In this document: piece by piece, positions 47,800 through 56,090 of the stretch | Layout of the letters: each line of letters starts with the position of its first letter | Position numbering within the stretch: the first letter of the stretch is position 1 | NCBI RefSeq assembly: GCF_030160655.1 | Contig: NZ_BSOT01000006.1 | Location: forward strand, 744,001 to 808,000 | Reading direction: 5' to 3' | Origin: Agaribacter marinus | GTDB taxonomy: Bacteria; Pseudomonadota; Gammaproteobacteria; Enterobacterales; Alteromonadaceae | DNA: 64,000 nt | Translations under genes and position numbers: made by a program | Notes under the pieces: model-generated | Databases searched by the model: none | Told to the model about the DNA's origin: nothing | What the model saw: the letters and a program-made list of their open reading frames with translations, nothing else

Positions 47800-48498
47800 A
47801 TGAAAATTGGCTTTTTCGGCAAACTACCTGGATATGGTGATTTCATACAGCGAGGTGTGTCTCCAGAGCTTATTAGTCAATGGGACAACTGGATGTTACA
47901 GTCCTTAGAAGTGTCAAATGGTCAACTTGGTGATGATTGGCAGGGAATTTATTTCAATAGTCCTATTTGGCGCTTCTGCGCAGATGCTTTACTGTTTAGT
48001 AAGTCTTCAGATTCGCTTGCTGGTGCGGTAACGGGGGTAATGATGCCAAGTATCGACAATTGTGGTCGCGCATACCCTTTTGCCGTTCTATGTCAGACAG
48101 GACAAGCCGTCAATTTATTTAATCTTTCACAAAAAGTCGATGATTTGCACGCCCAATGCGAAGATTTTATTTTAGATTTACTAGACAAAAAACGCCCTGA
48201 TCTCGACGAAATAGCCAATGTATTAAATCAAATTTATGCACCCTTAAAAGAGTACGATTGCCAAGATGTTCAACTCACGGAAACAAGTTCAGTTGGCGAA
48301 TTATGCCGTTTAAGTGACAACATACTCAATGACATGAGCAAGTGTCACAATACATTTTTGCAAAACGCAATACTTTCTAAAGATATGCGTCTATCGATTT
48401 GGTCTATGGCGGGTACAACAAATTTAGCACCGCAACAACGCTATTACTCTGGCTTGCCTCCAGCGGATATGTTTTCTTCTCTACTACGTGGGGTCTGA
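47800..48498 (+). CDS. tagF: T6SS post-translational repressor TagF
   Basis: This 232-residue protein matches the TagF (SciT/ImpM) family: FGKLPGYGDFIQRGVSPELISQWDNW-type opening, IWRFCADALLF, GVMMPSIDNCGRAYPF. It has no PppA fusion; the phosphatase is separate at 49448-50239. In Pseudomonas TagF holds the system off independently of the threonine-phosphorylation path. It follows tssM by eight bases. Confidence 0.92.
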   Translation: MKIGFFGKLPGYGDFIQRGVSPELISQWDNWMLQSLEVSNGQLGDDWQGIYFNSPIWRFCADALLFSKSSDSLAGAVTGVMMPSIDNCGRAYPFAVLCQTGQAVNLFNLSQKVDDLHAQCEDFILDLLDKKRPDLDEIANVLNQIYAPLKEYDCQDVQLTETSSVGELCRLSDNILNDMSKCHNTFLQNAILSKDMRLSIWSMAGTTNLAPQQRYYSGLPPADMFSSLLRGV

Positions 48499-48539
48499 TT
48501 TAATTAAAGCTAATTAGGTTGCTTGCATACTTTAAAAAC

Positions 48540-49415
48540 TTATTTAAGGGCAATGTTCACCAATTTGGCTGGATAAAATGGCAGTTTTTCTTGCGTAAAC
48601 CAAAGCTCTCCATTCGTTGAGCAAACACCTTCCACTTGACCAAACCCTTTAAGGTATTCAGTTCTTGTAACGTTGTATTGAGCGTCTAATAGTGAGATAA
48701 ACGGTCGAACACTAAACGTATTTACCTTATAGCCAACAATAATAAATTGCTGTTTATGCTCATCCCAGTCTGCACCCGTAATAATGCCAGGAAGTCCAGC
48801 TATGCTTGCTGTAGGTGTTAATATTTGATTTGTTGACGTTGTTTCTATTCGGTAGACGCTAGCGATACCGGTTTTCCAGCTTTTAGAAAACATAATTAAG
48901 TCATCGCCTTTCAGTACTAGAGCTTCGGCATCTTGGTCATGCGCTTTATACTGGCGGCTTTGCGGTTCGTTTATATTGGCGACATCGCCGTCATTTGCGT
49001 AGGTAAATGTGTGTTGTGACGTTTGTTTTTTGTCTACATTATGAATCAGTATACGCAAGTCCTTGCGATTTCCTGCGTTATTGCCGAAGTCGCCTATATA
49101 GAAATTTTTTCCATCGCTAGCCAGTGCTTCCCAATCGACATTTTTAGCCTCTACTGAGATTTGAGCGCTAAGCTTTCCGGTGTGGTTTAGTGCATATATT
49201 TCAGATAAATTCCCTGAGTCATTCAGGGTATAAATATTGTGGTTGTCGCAAAATAAGCCAGAGGTTTCGAGTAAGGTGTCTGGCAATAGTATTTCTGTTA
49301 GGACGGTTATACCGGCGCTAGTGTTACTGCGATTTGAGCAGGCAGAAGTCAATATTACGCCGAGGAAAATGACGCATACGAGAATGCCATGCTTCAAATA
49401 TCGATGTTTACTCAT
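48540..49415 (-). CDS. Predicted lipoprotein with beta-propeller-like repeats
   Basis: This 291-residue protein has a signal ending in a lipobox (LTSAC, Cys26). The mature part reads as a propeller of unknown type: SGLFCDNHNIYTLNDSGNLSEIYAL, VDWEALASDGKNFYIGDFGNNAGNRKDL, DQDAEALVLKGDDLIMFSKSW. It lies between tagF (convergent) and pppA (same strand, 32 bases downstream of it), so it may be co-transcribed with pppA. I do not recognise a functional family. Confidence 0.55.
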   Translation of the reverse strand: MSKHRYLKHGILVCVIFLGVILTSACSNRSNTSAGITVLTEILLPDTLLETSGLFCDNHNIYTLNDSGNLSEIYALNHTGKLSAQISVEAKNVDWEALASDGKNFYIGDFGNNAGNRKDLRILIHNVDKKQTSQHTFTYANDGDVANINEPQSRQYKAHDQDAEALVLKGDDLIMFSKSWKTGIASVYRIETTSTNQILTPTASIAGLPGIITGADWDEHKQQFIIVGYKVNTFSVRPFISLLDAQYNVTRTEYLKGFGQVEGVCSTNGELWFTQEKLPFYPAKLVNIALK

Positions 49416-49447
49416 CTCATGTCACCCAAGAGCGTGCGCACTATGCA

Positions 49448-50239
49448 CTATGACTTATTTGAGTAATGTAACGGCAAGGTGTCATCTAACGGGAGTGTTT
49501 CGTGTAGCGCTTCTTCAATTTGCTTTTCATTTCTAACGACTATCACGGTAACGTTGTCTCTTGCTTTGCGATTTAATGCGATTTCTATTAAACGATTACT
49601 GATTGTTTTTGTATCCATCGTCTTTAGCGCATGTTCAAGTTCGAGGTCGTTCATCACTTTGTTTAAACCATCGCTGCATAGTAAAAATTGATCACCATCT
49701 TCCAAGGGCAGTGTTTTAACATCAAGGTCTAGCTCAACCGCTGCGCCAACGGCGCGTGTAATGACATTTGCTTTAGGATGTGTTTCGGCTTCTTCAGGGC
49801 TGATTAAACCCGCATCAATCATGTCCTCTACTTGACTATGATCTCGCGTAACTCGTTCTAATGTATTACTTCTGAGCCGATATATTCGGCTGTCACCCGC
49901 CCATATTAAATGTGCATGCTCGGCGGTAAAAAATAGTGCAACAACCGTGCTGCCAACAATTGAGTTGTGTTGATTCGATAGTTCTATAAGGGTGTAGTTT
50001 GTCTGCTTGATACAGTCACATATACTATCGACCGAAAGCTCTTCTGGTGCATTTGATGCAAGGTCTGATAACGTTTTTGTAATTAGCTGGCTGGCGACAT
50101 CACCTTTTGCATGCCCTCCCATTCCGTCCGCGACACACCAGAGTTGGGCTTCTGGTAAATCTAAAAAATCGTCTTCGTTGACTTTGCGCACTGTGCCAAT
50201 ATTGGTCTCAGCGATAGATGTCCAGCCAGAATTGCTCAT
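49448..50239 (-). CDS. pppA: PP2C-type phosphatase PppA of the T6SS
   Basis: This 263-residue PP2C/Stp1-like phosphatase removes phosphate from threonine and opposes PpkA. Motifs are VRKVNEDDFLD, VADGMGGHAKGDVAS, IWAGDSRIYRL, LLCSDGLNKVM and RDNVTVIVV; the metal-binding Asp residues are present. It starts with AAGGAA and is divergent from ppkA across a 176-bp region. Confidence 0.94.
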   Translation of the reverse strand: MSNSGWTSIAETNIGTVRKVNEDDFLDLPEAQLWCVADGMGGHAKGDVASQLITKTLSDLASNAPEELSVDSICDCIKQTNYTLIELSNQHNSIVGSTVVALFFTAEHAHLIWAGDSRIYRLRSNTLERVTRDHSQVEDMIDAGLISPEEAETHPKANVITRAVGAAVELDLDVKTLPLEDGDQFLLCSDGLNKVMNDLELEHALKTMDTKTISNRLIEIALNRKARDNVTVIVVRNEKQIEEALHETLPLDDTLPLHYSNKS

Positions 50240-50415
50240 AGAATTCCTTAATTAATTAGCAGCAATAGCCGCAATTTTTTATTTTCAATTTAGGCTCAGT
50301 CATTCCGCAAAAGAAATTGAATATAAAATAAGTCGCAGTAGTTTATTATTGCATCAAGTTGGGCTATTGTTGAAGTCCTTCTTCTGCTTTACAGCAAAAA
50401 ATACCTGGGAGTAGC
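50240..50415. promoter_or_regulatory. Divergent promoter region pppA/ppkA
   Basis: This AT-rich 176-bp gap must hold promoters for both divergent regulators. No clear operator or confident -35/-10 pair was identified. Confidence 0.35.
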
Positions 50416-52449
50416 ATGGCAGACGACATGTTGAATCGAAAAATCGGCCGATACGAAATACAAGAACTCATCGGCGAGGGTGCAATGGCGATGGTTTACC
50501 GAGCATACGACCCTGAAATAAATCGCTCTGTGGCTTGTAAAATTTTAAAAGCCGACCACTGTGTTGATGAAGAGTATATGTCTCGATTCTTGCGCGAAGC
50601 TAAGGCCGCTGGTGCACTGTCGCACTCAGCAATTGTGACGGTATTTGACGTTGGGAAAATAGACGAATCACCATACATTATGATGGAGTTACTTCAAGGA
50701 AGTGACTTGGGTGACGTGTTAAAAGAAAAGAAGACGCTTAGTGTTAAAGATACTATCACTATTGGGTTGCAGCTCGCTAAAGCACTTGATTACGCGCATT
50801 CGACCGGCATAGTGCATCGTGATATTAAACCCGACAATATTATCGTGCTGCCAGATAGCGAAACCATCAAAGTAGCAGACTTTGGTATTGCCCGCATGAA
50901 TGAGAATGAAGAAGCGCAGAAAACGCAAGTGGGTTCTGTGCTTGGAACACCGCGCTATATGTCACCTGAGCAGGCGCTGGGTGACGAAGTTGATGGTCGC
51001 TCAGATTTGTTTTCAGTCGGTGTGATTTTGTATGAAATGCTCACCGGTACTAAGGCATTTGATGCAAGTAACATGGGAACATTGATGATTCAGATTGCTC
51101 AAAAGCAACCTGAGCCGCTTAAAAAGTTGAACCCTGAAGTACCTGCAGGCTTAAGACAAATTGTTCAGAAGTTACTGCAAAAATCACCAGATAAACGTTT
51201 TCAGACAGGTAATGACCTAGCACAGGCATTGATCTCTGAATTGAACTCCCTTCGTGATCAACAAGAAGAACAGAAAAAACATAAATACATTCCCCTTAAA
51301 ATTAAGTGGACGCTGTCAGCCGTGGCGATTGTTGCAGCTGTATTGTTAATCAGTATGAATGTTGTGTTTGGTCTACAATCAAAAGCGATGACCAAACAAG
51401 CAATAGATTCCGGGGCTTCTTTTGCTAAATTTATTGCGACTGAAACGGCAGTGCCTTTGCTCGGAGAGGATTGGATAACATTGGAAACTTTCATCAATGA
51501 TGCTGCGGGTAGAGATACGTTTGCTTATTTGATAGTTACCGACCGTTCGGGTGTTATTCGAGGCGCAAGTGACACTAGCCTAGTTGGGCAAACCTATACT
51601 ATGCAAGCCATGCATGATGAAGCTGAAGTGCTAATGCAAACGGATGATGTGCACACAAGTACATCAACGATGGATGACGGTACCGACGTTTTCAATATAA
51701 ACACGCCTATTTTGTTTCAGGATACGGAAGTAGGAACCATAATCTTAGGGCTGTCGCAGGCTAGCCTAGAAGAAGTGAAAAGCGTCACCGCTTGGTTGAT
51801 GTTCTTACTCGCGATAATCACGATTTCTGCAGTAGCAGTCACGATGTTTATTTTTGGGGGACTAATTTCAAAGCCACTAAAAGCCATCAGTCAAGCCTTG
51901 GAAGGTTTTGGTTCCGGAGATTTGGATACTCGTATATCGCTGAGGCGACAAGATGAGATTGGTGAGGTGTTTGGCGATTTTAATAAGATGGCTACTTCAA
52001 TCCAAGACCGGTACACAGTAGTTGCCGATGAATTAGCACAATCAGGCATTAAAGTGACAGACGACGCAGATATAAGCCGAAGACTTGAACAATCTGCTAT
52101 TCATCAATACAAGGATGAAGAAGTCGACGATGCTACTATCTTGGCTAGCAGTGTTATCGACATTAAAACTGACGGTGCTGAGCCTAATGACGACGCGAAT
52201 ACCAGTGTTGTTGATGCTGCGGAAAGCATCGATAGCAGCAGTGACGATGAAAGTGCTAGTGAATCCGATGCAATTGGTGACGAAGATAGAACCATTATTT
52301 CTTCCTCAGTTATTACTGAGATAGATCACACTGAGATGGATCAGTCTCTAAATGACAGCAATATACAAAATGATGCCATAGAGAACGATGTTCCTAAGGA
52401 CCCAGAACAGCCCGATGAAGACATAGAGAAAAATAAAAAAAGTAGTTAA
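50416..52449 (+). CDS. ppkA: T6SS Ser/Thr kinase PpkA with periplasmic sensor and HAMP
   Basis: This 677-residue kinase has a complete catalytic domain (about 12-270): glycine loop IGEGAMAMVY, HRDIKPDN (Asp136), ADFGIA (Asp155) and GTPRYMSPEQAL. A transmembrane helix near 298-318, a periplasmic single-Cache-like region (about 320-458), a second helix (459-483) and a HAMP domain (ISKPLKAISQALEGFGSGDLD) follow. The C-terminal 140 residues are acidic and disordered, with Thr574 (DDATIL) and Thr626 (DRTII) as likely phosphosites. It is probably a membrane sensor that turns the T6SS on through TagH and TssL. Two lipoprotein genes follow directly. Confidence 0.93.
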   Translation: MADDMLNRKIGRYEIQELIGEGAMAMVYRAYDPEINRSVACKILKADHCVDEEYMSRFLREAKAAGALSHSAIVTVFDVGKIDESPYIMMELLQGSDLGDVLKEKKTLSVKDTITIGLQLAKALDYAHSTGIVHRDIKPDNIIVLPDSETIKVADFGIARMNENEEAQKTQVGSVLGTPRYMSPEQALGDEVDGRSDLFSVGVILYEMLTGTKAFDASNMGTLMIQIAQKQPEPLKKLNPEVPAGLRQIVQKLLQKSPDKRFQTGNDLAQALISELNSLRDQQEEQKKHKYIPLKIKWTLSAVAIVAAVLLISMNVVFGLQSKAMTKQAIDSGASFAKFIATETAVPLLGEDWITLETFINDAAGRDTFAYLIVTDRSGVIRGASDTSLVGQTYTMQAMHDEAEVLMQTDDVHTSTSTMDDGTDVFNINTPILFQDTEVGTIILGLSQASLEEVKSVTAWLMFLLAIITISAVAVTMFIFGGLISKPLKAISQALEGFGSGDLDTRISLRRQDEIGEVFGDFNKMATSIQDRYTVVADELAQSGIKVTDDADISRRLEQSAIHQYKDEEVDDATILASSVIDIKTDGAEPNDDANTSVVDAAESIDSSSDDESASESDAIGDEDRTIISSSVITEIDHTEMDQSLNDSNIQNDAIENDVPKDPEQPDEDIEKNKKSS

Positions 52450-52451
52450 TA

Positions 52452-53444
52452 ATGTCTGTCAAAAAAGTCTTATTTTTTATATGTATGACCATATTCTTTC
52501 AAGGTTGTGCAAATAAACAAATACTCAAAAGAGAACTCGCGACAAACGCGTCATTTACACTCGTGCGTGTGACAGAAAAGGATAGTTTTGCGAGTTTAGC
52601 TGAGGAATATTTAGGACACGCAAAATACGCTAGCGTCGTCCAGCGATATAACCCTGGTATCGACATAGCTGCGGCTAATTATGTCGCTGTTCCCTTGAAG
52701 AGTATAAACGCTAGTGCGGTGTTTTCTAATGGGTATCAAACGATTCCAATTTTGTGTTATCACCAATTTACTCGGGATAAAACGGGTAAGTCGCGGATGG
52801 TTGTGCCTGAACATGAATTTCGGGAACAAATGACTTACTTGTCAAACAATGGCTATCAAGTGGTGCCGTTGAGTGATATTGGATTGTTTATACGAGGCAA
52901 AAAGGAACTGCCTGACAAGGCCGTCGTTATTACTATTGATGATGGATATAAGAGCTATATGGATATTGCCTTCCCTATCTTGAAAGAATATGGATTTCCT
53001 TCAACCATGTTTGTTTACCCAGAATTTGTCGGTGCGGGTATTGCCTTAAATTGGCGAGATGTTAACGCCTTAAACGATGAACCATTAGTTGATATTCAAT
53101 CGCATTCAAAAACTCACGATAGTTTATCTAGGAAACCGTCAGGCGAATTGGATGCAAACTATGTGAAGCGCCTTGAGAAAGAAGTCGTTGACGCAGAAAA
53201 GATTATTTCAAAACGCACAGGCAATACAATTAATCAATTTGCTTACCCCTACGGCAATACCAGTGTCGTATTGGTTGATATGCTTAAAGAAAATGAATAT
53301 GACTTGGCTGTTACCGTTCAGCGAGGCAGTAATCCCGCGTTTTCATCTCCATTTTTGCTCAATCGAACAATGATTTATGGCGGGGATAGCATGCGTAAAT
53401 TTACCTCTAGTTTAGACGTGTTTATAGAGGTAAATACGAAATGA
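52452..53444 (+). CDS. LysM-type lipoprotein with polysaccharide deacetylase domain
   Basis: This 330-residue lipoprotein has a lipobox FFQGC (Cys19), a LysM-like segment (about 35-80: VTEKDSFASLAEEYLGHAKY) and a NodB domain. NodB motifs are present: VVITIDDGYKS (Asp163, Asp164), the metal pair HSKTH (His218, His222) and FAYPYGN. It probably removes acetyl groups from an envelope glycan, perhaps peptidoglycan. It starts two bases after ppkA and its end overlaps the next gene by four bases, so it is co-translated with the T6SS kinase. That coupling suggests a role in placing or firing the secretion machine, which is inferred. Confidence 0.82.
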   Translation: MSVKKVLFFICMTIFFQGCANKQILKRELATNASFTLVRVTEKDSFASLAEEYLGHAKYASVVQRYNPGIDIAAANYVAVPLKSINASAVFSNGYQTIPILCYHQFTRDKTGKSRMVVPEHEFREQMTYLSNNGYQVVPLSDIGLFIRGKKELPDKAVVITIDDGYKSYMDIAFPILKEYGFPSTMFVYPEFVGAGIALNWRDVNALNDEPLVDIQSHSKTHDSLSRKPSGELDANYVKRLEKEVVDAEKIISKRTGNTINQFAYPYGNTSVVLVDMLKENEYDLAVTVQRGSNPAFSSPFLLNRTMIYGGDSMRKFTSSLDVFIEVNTK

Positions 53445-54352
53445 AGTCTTTATATCTTTGTTTAATAATGAGTTTTTTTCTGTTTGGATGTGAAAGCACA
53501 CCAGAGAAACAAGAAGCGATGGCAGACAAACGCATGCGTATCGCTGAAAATTTGGAGCAACAAGGGCGTTGGTTTGACGCACTGATTCAGTGGCAGATTT
53601 TGTATACTTTATATCCAGAACAGCAACACATTAGCCAAGAGATTGACCGTTTAAGCCAGCAAATAATTAAGAAGAAACAATTTCTTAAAGCTCAATACGC
53701 GAAAATAGAAAAAAGTGATAAGACGAAAGCTAAGAAGGACATCCTCTTGGGGATATTAGCGATAGCGCCCAACGATCCGGAAGCTAAGGAAGCACTGAGG
53801 CAGATGAACTGGGCGCTTGCCTTAAAAAGTGCGAATGCGAAAACCAAGACGATCGTAAAGTATTTTGAAGAAAATCAAAAGAAAGCCCAGAAATCTATCG
53901 AACTCACCAATTTGCTCGATCAAGGTGAGCAATTTATCAAAGCAGGCAAATATAAAGCCTTATTGCAGACAGCCGATAGATTAGAAAGTAAACATCCAAA
54001 ACATGCGAAAATTAACCATTTTCGATATACAGCGTATTCGCAAATAGGTAAACAATATCAAGACAATAACGACGTAGAGACGGCCATTGCCTCTTATGAT
54101 CGAGCGGCAAAGTATGCACCAAAAAATGATGACGCTACATTGAGTCGTAAGATACTTGACCTTCGTCAAACTAAGGCTAATGAATATTATATCGAGGGAA
54201 AAAAATTATTTAAACATGATTTGGAAAAGGCGATTGAATTGTTTAAAAGAGCGAAAGCAATTTTTCCAGAACATCCTAAGGTAATGGGTGATTTGGTGCG
54301 AGCAGAGCGAATTCAAAAGAATTTGTTGAAGATAAAGAATTTAAAAAAGTAA
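53441..54352 (+). CDS. TPR lipoprotein downstream of the deacetylase
   Basis: This 303-residue lipoprotein has a lipobox LFGC (Cys17) and then coiled-coil/TPR helices (GRWFDALIQWQILYTLYPEQ, GKYKALLQTADRLESKHPKH, DVETAIASYDRAAKYAPKN). Lys-rich linkers separate repeats. Its ATG overlaps the deacetylase stop (ATGA). It probably acts in the periplasm as a partner of that enzyme or of the T6SS envelope complex. No named family is recognised. Confidence 0.65.
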   Translation: MKSLYLCLIMSFFLFGCESTPEKQEAMADKRMRIAENLEQQGRWFDALIQWQILYTLYPEQQHISQEIDRLSQQIIKKKQFLKAQYAKIEKSDKTKAKKDILLGILAIAPNDPEAKEALRQMNWALALKSANAKTKTIVKYFEENQKKAQKSIELTNLLDQGEQFIKAGKYKALLQTADRLESKHPKHAKINHFRYTAYSQIGKQYQDNNDVETAIASYDRAAKYAPKNDDATLSRKILDLRQTKANEYYIEGKKLFKHDLEKAIELFKRAKAIFPEHPKVMGDLVRAERIQKNLLKIKNLKK

Positions 54353-54569
54353 TTTAGCGCTATTTTTGACTCTGTATACTCTTATTAATTCAGTCAAATC
54401 GTTTGCTCAACAGATTGACTTTGGGGTTTTATCGTACAAACATGGCTAATCTGTAGTGGCTCAAATCTAATCAATCCACTTTACGCGTTGTCTAATTTCG
54501 CTGTTCAAAAGGTCGTACTATATTGAAACGATCTCTATGAATCACATACGAATAATTTAATACGATTTT

Positions 54570-55859
54570 TTAAACAACCACCGTTCTGTTTCTTCCGGTT
54601 TCTTTGGCCTTATATAATGCTTTATCAGCTCTTCTAAAGGCCATCTCAAAATCTTCATTTGTAGATAATTTTGTTGTGCCAATACTGGCAGTGACCTTGT
54701 CTAACTTACCGTTTGCAAATATTCCTTTTTCAATCGATTTTCTGATTTTTTCGGCGAACGGGAGTATCGATCTTGAGTGTTTGTTATGAAAGAGAATGAC
54801 AAATTCCTCCCCGCCCCAACGACAAAATACGTCATAATATCGAGTATTCTTTTGTATTCGCTGCGTTAACTCTTGCAATACTATGTCGCCAGTATCGTGG
54901 CCTAATTTGTCGTTGATGGACTTAAAATGATCGATATCAAGTATTAGCAATGAATACCGTTCTAAGCGCTGCTTTTCATGTAAATCGCTTACGATTCGAT
55001 TTAAACCGTGTCGATTGAGAATACCCGTGAGAGCATCGGTTTCGGACTGTTTTTTGTAATTCTTGCTCTGAACAGTAAGCTCTGTAATTTTCAGCGTTTT
55101 CAATTTTAGTTTGCGATCTAACTTTGTATAGCGTACTAGGCCTTCTGACATAAAAATACTGGCCCAAATGATGATGATGCCTAAGTACATGCTCTCTTTT
55201 GAAAAGTAGCTTCCTGATACGCGTAACGATTCTAGCTTGAAAGCATGATCGCCGATTACCACCGGAGGCCTAAAGTCGATGCCAATCGATATTACTTGAT
55301 CGTATTCAGTCTGAATATCGGTGGGTGAGATATTGTGCGTAGATATCCACCAATCAGCGACTCTGAATGTGTCTAAAGGGATTGTTATTCCGTTTATTGT
55401 TTCTGTCGCGTCGACACTTGTACTGCTATATTTTGAGGTAGCCATTTCGTCAAAACTATTGGGAATAAAATAAGCGTTGCGAAGGAATATTTGGATATAC
55501 TTCGCTTCACCTGTATATGTTAAATCTATTTCGAGATCTGTATATTGTGACAAATCAATCGCGGAAAATGGTCTTTCTTCAGACCACGTTAAAAACATAC
55601 CGCAATAGGGGTACGGAATACCTTCACGAATGTGGCAGGTCCATTCTAAAGGGTGCTCATTTTGCCAGCTTAAAAACGAATTTCCACCATTCCAAGAGTC
55701 AGTGGCTGCCTGGCTAGATTTAGTCATGCTAGGAAAAAGCAGCATGGTGTTTTTTGGTAAGAAGTCGTAAAACGCTACGCATAATATTGGCAGTAATAGG
55801 CAAATTGCTTTTAGCACCTTAATAATGCCGATGTGCTTCACGAGTGTTGTCCCCTGCAA
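54570..55859 (-). CDS. Diguanylate cyclase with periplasmic sensory domain
   Basis: This 429-residue protein should make cyclic di-GMP. It has an N-terminal transmembrane helix (about 13-32), a periplasmic beta-rich domain (about 40-225, carbohydrate-binding-like FSAIDLSQYTDLEIDL), a second helix (about 228-246) and a C-terminal GGDEF domain (DALTGILNRHG to the end). The active site is GGEEF (349-353), and the RxxD inhibitory site (RYYD) lies five residues before it, so activity and feedback control look intact. The ligand is unknown. The next gene, acnB, is on the same strand but has its own terminator. Confidence 0.9.
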   Translation of the reverse strand: MQGTTLVKHIGIIKVLKAICLLLPILCVAFYDFLPKNTMLLFPSMTKSSQAATDSWNGGNSFLSWQNEHPLEWTCHIREGIPYPYCGMFLTWSEERPFSAIDLSQYTDLEIDLTYTGEAKYIQIFLRNAYFIPNSFDEMATSKYSSTSVDATETINGITIPLDTFRVADWWISTHNISPTDIQTEYDQVISIGIDFRPPVVIGDHAFKLESLRVSGSYFSKESMYLGIIIIWASIFMSEGLVRYTKLDRKLKLKTLKITELTVQSKNYKKQSETDALTGILNRHGLNRIVSDLHEKQRLERYSLLILDIDHFKSINDKLGHDTGDIVLQELTQRIQKNTRYYDVFCRWGGEEFVILFHNKHSRSILPFAEKIRKSIEKGIFANGKLDKVTASIGTTKLSTNEDFEMAFRRADKALYKAKETGRNRTVVV

Positions 55860-56017
55860 TACTATCTACCACCATTATTTTAGTTTAGATGAAAATGCGT
55901 CATTTGTATTTGACCCTAGTGTCAAATGAATCGCACGCTATCAGTCTTTAACGGCCGTTCAGTCAAATTATTTATTACAGGTTAGTGACTTTGCAATTGC
56001 TTATATAGCGCAGACAT

Positions 56018-56043
56018 AAAAAAGCTCGCATACTTGCGAGCTT
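56018..56043 (-). terminator. Rho-independent terminator of acnB
   Basis: On the minus strand a perfect 7-bp GCTCGCA/TGCGAGC stem with a 4-base loop is followed by six T residues. It lies about 50 bases after the acnB stop. Confidence 0.9.
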
Positions 56044-56090
56044 CCTAGCTTGGTTCAATTGTATTTATCTGAGTTGTTGACTCAAACAGT

